DNA of 64,000 nt from Amoebophrya sp. A120 (lineage: Eukaryota; Sar; Dinophyceae; Syndiniales; Amoebophryaceae), in the NCBI GenBank assembly GCA_905178155.1, contig CAJINV010000003.1:3047714-3111713 (forward strand), given 5' to 3'. The notes under the pieces were generated by a model. It saw nothing but the letters and a program-made list of their open reading frames with translations, did not search any database and was not told where the DNA came from. The position numbers and the translations under genes were made by a program. Positions 44,201 through 55,200 of this stretch are shown here, one piece after another (the stretch's first letter is position 1; every line of letters starts with the position of its first letter).

Positions 44201-44917
44201 CCGCGCCTCCCCGCTGATCTCGTCCCCAGGCACGTAGAAATCCGTGGGGACAAAGGACAAGGCATCCTGTGTAAAAACGTCCCCATCCCAGAATCAAGAT
44301 GCCGATTTTGCGTACACGAGGCAAAAAGTTTAGGCTGTTCCGCATGACAAATTGGAGCTCGTAGTGTAGTCCTGTGCAGCTAGTGTGTCCGCATCACAAA
44401 TCGACCGCCTTATGCTACTTTGCGCATGACAAACTCCCAGACAGCATTAAAACATGCTCCTCATGCGGCTGCGCATGGGAAGCACTTTAGGCTTGCAGAT
44501 TTGCATGACAGCTACGGGGTGGGGACGTTTTTACATAGGATACAAGAGCTGGATCTCGCGGTAGTTCCCCTTGACCCAGTGGTCGGACAAATCCGGGACG
44601 GCCTTTGGCTTCCCCAGCTTGTCCTGCACGTAGGTCACGCCGCACTCCAGCGGCGGGGCTTCCCGCTTCTTCTCTTCGGCCCGTTTCCGGTAGTACTCAT
44701 ACTTTTCCCGGTCCTGGGCACGCTTGTAGGCCTCCTGGTTGGCCTCGCGCTCCTTCTTCGACTGCTCGGCATACTCCTGCTTTTTCTGCTCAAAGTGCTG
44801 CTTTTTCTTCTCGCCCTTGCTGGTTCCCTTACCGCCGCCGGCTTTATTGCCACTGGTGGGCCCGCTACCCTTGCCGCCCTGCGTCGCCGAGCCGCCCTTG
44901 TTGTTTTTGGGCGCCAT
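41286..44917 (-). CDS. ASCC2: ASCC2-like protein (CUE domain), 1010 aa
   Basis: Exons: 44917-44543, 44262-43532, 43381-42833, 42673-41286. The first two gaps are introners, the third a conventional GTAGTG-ACCTAG intron. The sum, after removing duplicates, is 1011 codons. The N terminus is Lys/Gly-rich; PPLECGVTYVQDKLGKP and the following helical region match the ASCC2 N-terminal domain. The CUE domain is plain: LREKIGELREILGSDFGEGF then LLNQYERNTAQCIDAVF. The C terminus, GQSYGARRKEANKA then NHRRRDRFAQKMSRGFL, aligns with human ASCC2 (RRKKEANKATRANHNRR). In animals ASCC2 binds K63-linked ubiquitin and brings the ASCC3 helicase/ALKBH3 complex to alkylated DNA, and works in splitting collided ribosomes. 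Tyr/Trp-Asp-rich low-complexity sequence lies between the CUE domain and the tail. Confidence 0.9.
43382..43531 (-). mobile_element. Introner element 7, in ASCC2 (short family)
   Basis: It is 150 bp. Ends are TATGCTGTGCAAAAGTATCG and the inverse of TATCGAATGCAAAAGCATCG. The flanking duplication is CGTAC/TGTAC (one mismatch). Excision gives GCG TAC AAC GAG in frame. No AG lies at or near the right boundary. Confidence 0.88.
44263..44542 (-). mobile_element. Introner element 8, in ASCC2 (ACGTCCCC-end family)
   Basis: It is 280 bp. It begins TATCCTATGTAAAAACG and ends TTTTTACACAGGATG. The flanking duplication is TCTTG/CCTTG (one mismatch). Excision gives CTC TTG TCC TTT in frame. Interior sequence resembles the elements at 5665 and 6572 (GCATGACAAATTGG, GTAGTGTAGT). 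Confidence 0.88.
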
Positions 44918-45526
44918 AGTTCTTGCGATGTTCAGCAGCTCGAATGAGCACAATCTTCAAAGCTCATTTCGTGCCGGACAGTGGGTAGCAAAAAATTATT
45001 TTGCGCGTAGTGGGTAACTAGGAAAAATACGTCGAGGGAACGACGAAGATTCTTATTATTATTTACTCTTATTTACTTGAATACTTTCTAAAGATGATGT
45101 CATGGGGCTCAGCGTCAGGCTTTTGTATGTTAATTGAACGACTGGAAAATGAAACTGACAAGCGCAAGAGGTCGATCTCAGTCTACTGATGCTGTAGAAT
45201 CTTTCGCGTGTTTGCACGTCGATCTGCGATTTTGTACAGGATCTGAAAAAGCAGTAGCATCTTCGTGGATCATCTAAGGACGTAGTTGAGCAAGCTAATC
45301 TTCGGCCTTCCATCTTCGAGAGCTTTCTACAGAGCTAAACTAGACTACCTGCTTTTCGTTACTATATGGATAGAGAGGTTCACTTCCCTGTGGATCATGC
45401 GCCGCTCTTGACACACATTGAAACTTATAGCGGAACGCAACCCTGATGTAGGATCATCTGCACTGGAGCAGAACATCATCGGACACCGTCACAACTGTAG
45501 TTGCCACGTAGCTCCTGCTGCTTTTT
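44918..45526. other. Intergenic, no gene seen
   Basis: About 600 bp of AT-rich sequence upstream of ASCC2. No feature recognised. Confidence 0.55.
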
Positions 45527-48409
45527 TCACATGAGACTACACTCTATGTCATCCATGCCCTCGCGGCACGCACAACACGGAAGTCCCCCTTCCCGGTCCT
45601 TTTCTTTATTTTTTGTGGCGTCTTTCAACTTCTTTGCCGCGAGTACGTCCTGGAGGTCAGACACCTCCTGTGTAGTCTGGTGCGCCGACAGATCGTACTC
45701 CGTGGCTACTTGGTAGTGTTCCTCACCTGTCGTGTTGTGCATAATCATTCCCCTTCCTCCGATGTTGAGGCTCGTTTGTCTTTTCAAAACGAAATGCTTC
45801 CTCCGTGCTCTATGAGAACACACTATCACCAAAATAGAGTACTTACCTGCGTCACCAGTTGGTGCGGAGGACGCCGGTTCCTGTGTGGTCGTCGTCTCCA
45901 CTTTGGACACGATTTCGTCCGCTGCAGTCGTAACAGTGCGTCTCGGATCGTATCCCGACTCGTCGGCGAACACGGCTGCCTGCTCAGCCTGGGTTGTTGT
46001 ACTACGCGCGGTTGTCCCGGCTAACGCTGTTGCGGAGGAGGTCGGCGGTGGGGGGGACAGCACATCAGGCTCCGGAGCCGGCAGGTCAATGCCACGCGCA
46101 AGTGGTGCGGACGGGCAAGTCGTTGCGTACAGTCGCTCCAGCCGTACGAGCTGGGACAGCGCCCGCCAGGTCGTGCGCGTCAACGCGCTCTCGATGCGCC
46201 GGTCCGCAAAGTTCCCGGAAAACGAATGCGTCAGCTGTGCGACGTCCTCCTCCAACGAATCTAAAACCGCGTCCGGGGTCCGCATGCGCAGTGAGTCCTT
46301 GTCTTCCAAGAAAAACCGTACCGCCACCGGGTCGAATTTGCGCGCAGCGAGGTAGAAGAGTTGACATCTTATTCCATTTTTCAAATGATGTTCCGTATTC
46401 AATTCATGTTGCTGTGAAGCAAAAAAAAACCTTTCGGCAAAGAAATAAAGCGTGATCAGAAGATCAAAAAAGTTATTCTCTATCATACTCAGCCAGAAAT
46501 CGCTGCAAGCGCGTCCGGCAGGTTTTTGTGCAGCCGGTTTCCGCTGCGATGGTAGCAGCCTTTTCGGTCATGTTCCCGTCCCCCCAGTCCGAGACAGCGA
46601 AGGTGAAAGGCTTCCACTTGTGCAGGTCCGCGTTTTTGAAGGTCACTTCCACCACATCCTCCCCGAGGTCGTCGGCGTACACGTTTTGCAGCATCTGCTC
46701 CGCACCCCCACGCACGAAGATCCGGTCCACCACTTTCACCTTGGTCATCTGCTTGATGGTGTGCCGCGCCCGCTTCAGCCGAAAGAGGCCCTGCACCAGC
46801 TTCGCACCCGCGAGCGCCTGGGCCTGAAAGTCCACCGAGCCGAGGGCGTTCTGGATCACGTCGGCGAGCTTCTGTTTGGGCCCCGCGAGAAAGTACACGA
46901 AGGCCGTGTGTTCGTCCTCGTGTTCCTTCTCGGATTTCGCCGGGCTGCCCCCGAAAAAGGACGCGACGCGCGATCCCAGGTTGCGCAGCCTTTCCCCCGT
47001 CGGCGACGTGGGGGAGGCGGCGGCGGACTCGGCGCCCAGCTGCGCGTCAGAAATGCTATGGAAGTGTCAGGACCCACCGAAATTGACAAAATCGAAAAAC
47101 TTGCGATGCCTAAAATCGATACCAGTTGAAGCATCAGCTTCTAACCATGCGTGCCCTACATTTTACGCATCACAAATTTTTTGACATTGTCGATTTCGAT
47201 CCTGACACCCCCATAGATGCCCCGCGGGTCGTACTCCAGCACGACGGCCGTGTCCGGTCCCAGAAGGTCGTGCGAAAGTTCCCGCGCCTTGCACTTCGCG
47301 ACGCCCTCTTCGCCCGAGTGAATCTTGCGGATGCTCACGAGCCGCACGATGGCGGAGAGTTCCTCGTCTGCTACCTTAATATTACAGGGTGGAGATTTTG
47401 CATGCTGTCGTCGGCTGTCTAGATCATTGAAACAAGACACGTGCGCGAAAAAAGATGTCTAACGAAAACACCGCATACTGAAACAAGAATGCTGTGTAAA
47501 GAAACGGACGATGCTCTAAAATTAAGGGCCCCCGCAAATCAATAACCAATACAAGATACCCGTGCGGGTAGTTTCTTCGCTTGCGCGGCTGCACTGTCCT
47601 TGTGCAGGACGTAGAGAAAGTATCAAAATGAAAAATCCCCCCTCCCCATATCAAAACGGAGATTTGTGATGCTGATTTGTGGCCACAAATCAGCCTTGTA
47701 TTGCAGAGAGGCACTGCGGCCAGATCCCCAGGCTAGGTAGGGGCGTGCGGGTCTAGTACTTCAGCATGGCAAACGGCCCCCCTTTAGGCCCAACAGCATG
47801 ACAAACCGCTTCCATAATGGGGCGGAAGCTTCTGCCCTTGTCTTCTTGCAAGACAGATATGATTTGTGACCTCAAATCCCCAACGCAAATTTTTGGAAAC
47901 ATACCTTTTCAATATGGGGAGGGGGAATTTTTCCTCTCGATAGAAAGAAGAACTTGGCGTCCAGGCGAATCACCCGCATCTCGAACCGTTCTATGAAGTG
48001 CACAACTCCCCCTCCCCCTCATTTGCATAGCATGAACGGCAATACAAGCATCATCAAAAGTGCCGGCTTTGCATGACAAATTTGCACTGGAGCGTAGTGC
48101 TACTTGGGCTACCAGAACTTGTCATGCAAACAGTGCCAAGAGGCAAAGGGTGGATTGGGAATTTTGCATGACAAATGAGGGGGAGGAGGAGTTGTGCACT
48201 CTCATACGTTCCAGCTTCGGGTCATAAAAGAGGCACGGCACGCCGTCTTCGACCAGCGCGTCCAGGGGGAATTTGACGGGATCCGCTCCTTTGAACTTTT
48301 TCGTGCTTTTCCGCACGATCGGATCCTTATCGCTCCCGCGCAGCGAAACGTTGTGCTGGCCGTACTCAAACCGACCCGCGGCGCTTGAGGTAGAATCCCC
48401 CCGTCGCAT
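45527..48409 (-). CDS. Hypothetical protein with three introners, 581 aa
   Basis: Exons: 48409-48207, 47991-47943, 47620-47560, 47374-47216, 47056-46489, 46367-45847, 45726-45527. Gaps 1, 2 and 4 are introners; the others are GT-AG. After removing one duplicate per introner the sum is exactly 582 codons. An apparent stop at 46473 lies inside an intron (GTATGA donor at 46488), which merges what could look like two overlapping genes. Content: a basic N terminus (VRKSTKKFKGADPV), a PH-like or beta-rich region (FEMRVIRLDAKFFFLYVLHK), a middle with FVYFLAGPKQKLADVIQNALG, then VKVVDRIFVRGGAEQML, a helical part, a Thr/Pro-rich linker and a Cys-containing tail (LPCCACREGMDD). No family recognised; a cytosolic lipid- or protein-binding role is a guess. 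Confidence 0.7.
47057..47215 (-). mobile_element. Introner element 9
   Basis: It is 159 bp. Ends are TATGGGGGTGTCAGGATCG and the inverse of TATGGAAGTGTCAGGACC. The flanking duplication is GCATC/GCATT (one mismatch). Excision gives CGG GGC ATT TCT GAC in frame. Confidence 0.88.
47621..47942 (-). mobile_element. Introner element 10
   Basis: It is 322 bp, the longest here. It starts TATCGAGAGGAAAAATTCC and ends TTTTTCATTTTGATA. The inverted repeats share CCCCCTCCCCATAT. The flanking duplication CTTTC is perfect. Excision gives TTC TTT CTC TAC GTC in frame. There is no AG at the right boundary. Confidence 0.88.
47992..48206 (-). mobile_element. Introner element 11 (GTGCACAACTCC family)
   Basis: It is 215 bp. 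Ends are TATGAGAGTGCACAACTCC and the inverse of TATGAAGTGCACAACTCC. The flanking duplication GAACG is perfect. Excision gives CTG GAA CGG TTC GAG in frame. It is a close relative of the element at 49387. Confidence 0.92.
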
Positions 48410-49268
48410 CGTGTGATGCTCTGGTCAACGCAGAATTTATTTCCGCGACGGGTCCGTGGGCGCCACCAACGCAGAGACGGACGAGCCCGGTGGTTTATTC
48501 TTGATGGTGGCAAAAACTTCAAGGCAGAGCCGAAGTTTCGTCACAGGGTCATCGGCCGCTTTTCAGGCATGGGGATACAAGAATCCGTTTGTCATTTACT
48601 GAAGTGGCGAACCCTCGACGAAGTCCCTCTGATTTTACCTTCACCGAGGCTACCAGACTCTCACTGTGCGATGCTCGCTCTCGTCCCTGAAAGACCTTCG
48701 CACGACTCTATCAAAGCTATAAAGGGATCGGTTCAGTTCATCTGTTCTTCAGCGAGGATGCATTGTTGCGATCGTTGCACCACCCGAACAAAGCAGCTCC
48801 ATGCTTGATGGTGGACAGTCTGGCGCTGGCCCGGACGTCCCTTGGCGCTGCCGCCAGCTGTCTCGCACTTCGTTTTCTCCACTGCTGGTGCTTTTTACCA
48901 ACCGCAAACGCCGGCACGATGCCGCGGCTCGTGATGTACAGGGATAATCAGTACAAGCAAAACACTCGTGGTTTCGAGTGTTGGAAAGGGGATACTGTTC
49001 ATCTTTCACGGGTTGCGTGCACGCGGCTTCGCGGTGCGGTTTTTCTTTCTTTGCTCAATATGAACATATGTATCCAGGCAGCAACTCTCGTATACTGCGT
49101 TTCCGTTTGAAATCGTTGTGTTATCACAAGAAATCTGCTTTAATTTCTTCTACATCACCATTGATCTATGATCCAGAGTATCAGAGTTTCAGTATCTATT
49201 GACTCAGGGTATCAAACAAGTTGTATCAAAGTGGCTTCGAGCTGAGGCTTGCACCGCCACCACTCCCC
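48410..49268. other. Intergenic, no gene seen
   Basis: Spacer between the 581-residue gene's start and the CFAP70 stop. Short frames on both strands, no recognised feature. Confidence 0.55.
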
Positions 49269-52200
49269 TCACCCGACCTCGATGAGGGGCGTCGAGCCGT
49301 CCGGCGCTTGGTGGTAGGCGTGCTGTCCGCGCTCGCGGACGATTTGCAAGTCTTGCAGGAGCACGTTCACGATCTTGTGGGTGTCCTATGAGAGTGCACA
49401 ACTCCCCCTCCCCCTCATTTGTATTGCATGAACATCAGCAATACCAACACCAGCACACGTGGACCCTGTGCATGACAAATTCATGCGCCTAGTGTAGTAC
49501 TGTCTGGGCTTCTGGCATCTGTCATGCAAACAGTGCCACAGGGAAGAACTTGGATTTGGGCTTTTGCATGACAAATGAGGGGGAGGGGGAGGGGGAGTTG
49601 TGCACTGTCATATGTCCTTGATTTCCCCCGCCACGCGGCGTCCGCGCGCCTCCAGGGCGTCCAGCATCGCGGAGTCCGCCTGGTAGAAGGGCACGGCCAT
49701 TCGGTACTCGAAGAAGGCACCCAGCCAGTTCTTGGCCCGCTGGTACACCTGTCCGAGAAGAAAATGAAACTGCCCCTCCTCGTCGGGCTGGAGCTGCAGC
49801 GCAACATCCGCTGCCTGCTCCTTCGACTTGTTGTTCCCCTCCTCGTCCTCCTCCTGGGCCAACCCGCGCTCCAGGATCTTCCGCGCCAGAAACCCGGCTT
49901 CCTCGGTGTACTCGGTTCCATACGCTAGCGTGAGCTCCACGAGCTCCGCCGCCGTTTTGATGGTGACCAGCTCGCCCGTGATGGAGTCCGGCAACGCAGC
50001 GAAGTTGATCGCCTGCTTGGCGAGACCGACTTTCCCCGTTCGCATCGCAGCCATGCCGAGCCAGGCCCAAATCTCCGGGCGCGTGCCGTCCCGCAAGTTA
50101 CTTTCGCGCAGACACAGCAAACCCTTCTCCGAGGCGGACGCGTCCGTTTCGGCGAGCTTCAACCAGCAAACCTGCACAACATTGTTGAAAACAGTTTCTC
50201 AGAAATTTTGATCATGGTCGTCGTGGAACATGGTGTCACTCGTGCGTATCATCAATTCACTGCAAGAACAGAAGTGAACAAAAGGAAATTGAAATCAATT
50301 TACTCCAGCCATCAGCCAGGCTTGTGAACTCGGGAAAACGGCTAAGCTCCGTTGATACATGGCACTACCCTCTGCGTAGAGTCCCGCTTCCAAGTAGATG
50401 CGTCCCAGCCGCAGCAGCAGCACCGGGTCTTCGTTTGCGCCTGTCTGCAAGAAAGTGAGCGCCTTCTCGAATGCCTCTCTGCTCGGGGCCAACGAGTTCA
50501 ACCGAAACTCACACTCACCTGGATTTTGTTTTTCGGCACCCTCATCGGTCGGAACTTGAACTACTGTTTCTGTTGTCGAGCTTGTTCCGCGTAAAAACAG
50601 CAGCTGAACACCATGCGACTATGAAGAAGAAACGTGTGATAATTCTGTGAAACTATGCAATTTTTTCTTATACCGAGCAAGATCCAGGCTTCGGAATTCC
50701 GGTCCGTCACGCTCTCGATTAGGTTTTTCAATGCTTTCCGCGCCTTGCCGAAGCTTTGCTGGAGCATGTAAGCCTTGACGATCTGCAGCCGGCACCGCTC
50801 GCTCTGTCGGGTCTTTTCGGTGACGATGAAGCGCACGAGCCCTTCGTCCTCCTCCGGATTTCCGTCCATGTGATCCAACAGAAACAACACGAGGTCCGCC
50901 ATCCCCAGGCTGAGTAGCTGATCAATCACGTCCAGCACCCTCCTGTCCGCGCCGTCCGGCAGCGCCCGCACGGTGGCGGCGTGCGGGAAGGCGGGAAACT
51001 TCTTCGCGAAGCCTTCCACGCTGGTGGTTTCTGCGTCGCTGCCGCTTTTCGGCTCGGCAGCCGGCGTTCTAGCGACGTCCTCCAGAAACGTTGCCAGGCC
51101 CCGTTGCGCCAGCTCGCGTTTGCTCAGCGACGAAAAGCTGTCTTCCCGCTCCGGGAGCGCTTGTCCAAAAAAGGTCTTCTGCTTTTGCGCCAACGACCAG
51201 TATTTGGACGCGCTCCTTGAGTTCCCCGCGTACGCCTGCACCAGGAAGAGGAGAAAATTCCCGGCAAAGGAGGACGGGATGCGGCGCGCGCACTCGGCCG
51301 CGAAAAGCTCCGCGGAGTCGTAGCTTCGGGCGGTGAGTTGCAAGCAGCTCATGAACAAAAGACCTGCACAAGAATTTTCGCTTTGTTATTGTTCCTTTCG
51401 CCACTGAGTATGCACAGCCACAGCCTGCAGGGAAACTACGCTATAAATTTCCAGAACGAATACTTACTCTTTTCTTCTCCGATGAACAAGTCCGATAAAG
51501 AACTAGGTGCTCAAAAAATGAACTCAATCGTAAAAAAAAAGTACTGTCAACCGGAACGCGGTCCAGGGTGCGCACGATGCTGATGGAGTGCGTGAGCGCC
51601 CGGACCGCTTCCTCCCGGTTTCGCAGGCACCGCATGCAGAACCGGGCATAGTCGACCCACACGGCGGCGTCGATGTGGTTCCTGGTCAGCTGGAGCCGCC
51701 TGGCCCACACGCGCCCCGCGCGGGGCCGGTCCCCGATCATCTCCGATTCGAAGGCGAGCTGGCGGTACTGCGCGTCGCGCGTCGCTTCCTGCTTCCGCAG
51801 CTCGGCGGGCCGCCAAAACTCCTCGGGTTCGTAGGCGGAGTCGGGGTTCTTCCACAAGCTCGTGTCGCGCCGCCACCCGTACTTCGCATGCTCGCTGTTG
51901 ATGGTGCAAAAGATCAACGCACAAAGCTCGCGACTCATGTCGGTGTATTTGGCGTCGCGCTCGTCGCCGTACAAACCGGCGCAGGGTAGCCGATCCCGCC
52001 CGTACGCCACCACCCGACTCCGGACTAAGCGCTGCAACGCTGGTCGCAGGGCCTGTGGAAAATGGAAAGGATGGAATTATTAATAATACAGGGTCAGCAA
52101 CTGCAATTGTCGGCGCCGCAATTCAGAACCGACGCTCTTAAATAAGGAAGTGAAAACCAATCTATGTATGGCGCGAAACTCTTCGGAAGGGCGGGCGAGA

Positions 52201-55200
52201 ACCACGGGCTGTACAAGGAAATAAGCAAAGAAGTTGAGGAAGCAAAACAGTCCAGGATGTTCAACTTTTCCATCGCGAAGCGGCGCCCGGTCAAAGTTGC
52301 TTTCAAGAAGAACTGACCAGTGCCTAGTAAGAGAGCGAGCACCAGTTCTCGACGTCCAGCATCGCTTAATATTCATGATAGAAAATTACTCATCTTCGCC
52401 GGTGGTGCAGCACTTACCTTTAGCAAAGGCGATCCCTCCTCTCCGCCACTTTCGATGCGATCCAGCAGGTCGCGCCACCCGAGCGGGCCGAGCAGCTGAT
52501 TCCGGTCCAGACAACCGAGCTCCGTTGCGTACTTTGCGTAGTCGCGTCCCAGCACCGCCAAGGCGTTGATGACCGCCTCCTCGAAGTCCTGTTCCGGCGT
52601 CTTCTCGGGCTTCTTCGGCCGCGGGTCGTTCGCGAACAGGGGCTGGACCTGCGCCTCGCGGAGGGCCGGCTCCGTACGCGGGCAGACCTTGTTGGGGGCG
52701 TCGAGGAACTTATCCAGGAAAAAAAGTGTGTAAGTGTGACTTTGTAGGATGATTAGCATCACAAATTCGCTTGCATGACAGAAAAAACCTGTCATGCGCG
52801 GTTAGTACGTCAAAACACGGAAGTTCTGAGCTTGTAACGCACACCCAGCATGACAAGCGTGACAGTCTTGCATCATCCGCAACACAAACTTACACTTTTT
52901 ACACAGTTTTTTTCTTGCATAGAACTGCACGGAGAACTTCACGTACGTGCCGTTCAGAAAGAAGGGGTCCGCGGCGCTGTCCTCCGGCGCGGCGGCGTCC
53001 GGGGGGCAATTGGCGGCCAGGCGGGTGAGCGGCACGGTGAACGAACTGCTGGAAGTGAGCAGGTCCTTCGATATCTGGAACCCGCCTTCTGCGTGGTGCC
53101 ACCGCGCGCTTTTCGCCGCACCGGCGTCCGTGCTGCTCTCGAAATCGGCGGCAAGCGGCAGCGGGTCATTTGCCACCTTGGGAAAAAAGTGTAGATACCG
53201 GGAGGAGGTGGACGACGAACTGGTCGCATTGCAGAACTGCTGCACCCACGCGCGGCTCTTGTAGCACGTGACGGTTTTCGACCCCGCCGCCCCGGTACTG
53301 GACCACGTTATGGACGGCAGTTCTGCTTCGTTCACTTCGTTCGGAATAGAAATCCCCGCGCTCGGCGTCGCGCTGAACAGCTGCTCGAAGCTCAGTTTCT
53401 TCTCCTCCAGAAAAGACACGAGTCTCAGTACGGGCGAAGCATCCTCCGCCGGAACCGCATGGACGGCATTGAATTCCTCTGCCGTCACGCAGCCGTCCGA
53501 ATGCAGCAACAAGAAGGCTATTGTCGCGTCCTGAAATAGAAGAAATTTTGCGCTTCATGTTTTAATATTCTTGGTGGCGTGTCGAGATAGAGTCCGTTTG
53601 CATGCGCTAGACCCAATCACACATGCACAATTCAACATCTCCCTGTTTCTAATCGTAAAAAAATCAAGAGAACGTCATGTGCACCTCACGTACGATTGCT
53701 TTCGTACCTGAGAAAGCTTTGCCGCATCCCAAGCAGCCTCAAAATCCCGAAGCGACAATTCTTCCGCATCCGTGAATTCCGTCCAAGCACTGCACTCACT
53801 GCTTAACATTGCGGGCGAAAACGTTTCCGTGAGCAGTCGTTCGAGCAAGTCCGCATCGGCCTGGCGCCACAGACCTGCACAGATTGTGATTTTTGTATAG
53901 TTTTCATCGGCTGCATACTACGTGTACCGGGTCGATTTCTTTTTTAACCTGCCTAGAAATGAAGATCCGCCGGGCCTCACCTGTTTTCCTCAGGTCCAGG
54001 AAGGTAAACACCCGTCCCGCTAACTCCGAATCCGAAAATCCAAGTGTAGCGACGGTCTCGCAGAACGCAGTGGCCGAAATTTCCGACGGGCTGTCCACTG
54101 CGGTCAACACCTCCTGAAAAAAAGCGTGGAAGTTGCCCCAGTTGTTGGCAATCCATTTTCCCAGGGTCCGGCTTTCCTGGAGCCGCTTGCCGAGCGCCTG
54201 GGGCAGCAGGTCCAACGCCAGAAACTGGGCTTTCCCCAGCGGCTCGGCGCTCGGGCCGGCTAATCGGCCGAAGACACCCTTAGCCAAATCGCCGTCGTAG
54301 CCCAGCTCGGTTGCTTTTGCAACGAACGTGTCGGCGGAAACCGAGGTAGCAGCCTGCGGTGGTAGTTTGACAAGAAGCATTGTGGACAAACATAAATGTA
54401 CACACACACTAGGTTCTCTGCAAAAAATAAAGTTTTTTTTCAAATGTAACTCTGGAGCTGCACGGGAAGAAGTAAGTGATGATTTATACCTCGCCCTCTG
54501 TCGCCGCGAAGGCTGCAAATCCCCCCACGCACGACTCGCAGTTTTCGACCAAGAAGCTGCGGAAAGCTCCGAGGTCGACTGGTGCTTCGGTTTTGTCCAC
54601 GAGAGCCGTGTAATCATCTGCGGTCACGCAATCCTGGGCGAAGCAGGCCCACAAAGCTTCCACGTCTCCACGAAAGCCTGCGCGCTCAAGCGCCGATCCA
54701 AAATCCTCCCGAAACACGCGCGTCTGATCGTCATCACAGTTTATTTTTTCAAAAATCCGGTGGTAAGAAGTAGTGTCAGATGAGCTCAAGAAATTTTCTT
54801 CATCGTACCTACGTGAAAGTAAAAAGCAAAACAAAGGGCCCGTTCTTGACTATATCATCTTCTACTCCTTCCCTTTGGTGCCACTCGCTGTATATTGAGA
54901 AAGTTTCCTTCTACCGGTGGTTTTTCGACTGCGCCGGCGGCACCGCTGCTTGCGCTCGAGGGACGGTCCTCTCCGCTGGCCGGCGGGTCGGCCGAGGTGG
55001 ATTCGCGTGGCGGCTTCCACACGCGCCCATTGTCGAAGGGAACGTCCAGAATGCGCAGTTGGTAGCTGAAGCCGTGGTCCTCCAGGACCCGGCCCTCCGG
55101 TTCGGCTTCCCCCTTGGGGACGAGCGTTGCCGGCAGCGAGTAGACCCCGTCGACCGTCACGGCCACTTTGCACCAGTCCTCGTGGTCTTCCGCGGGCGGC

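Noticed and set aside
46473-46486. Two overlapping genes (stop at 46473, next start at 46486)
   Set aside because: A GTATGA donor at 46488 and an AATAAG acceptor before 46367 join both parts in frame, and the total length is then an exact multiple of three.
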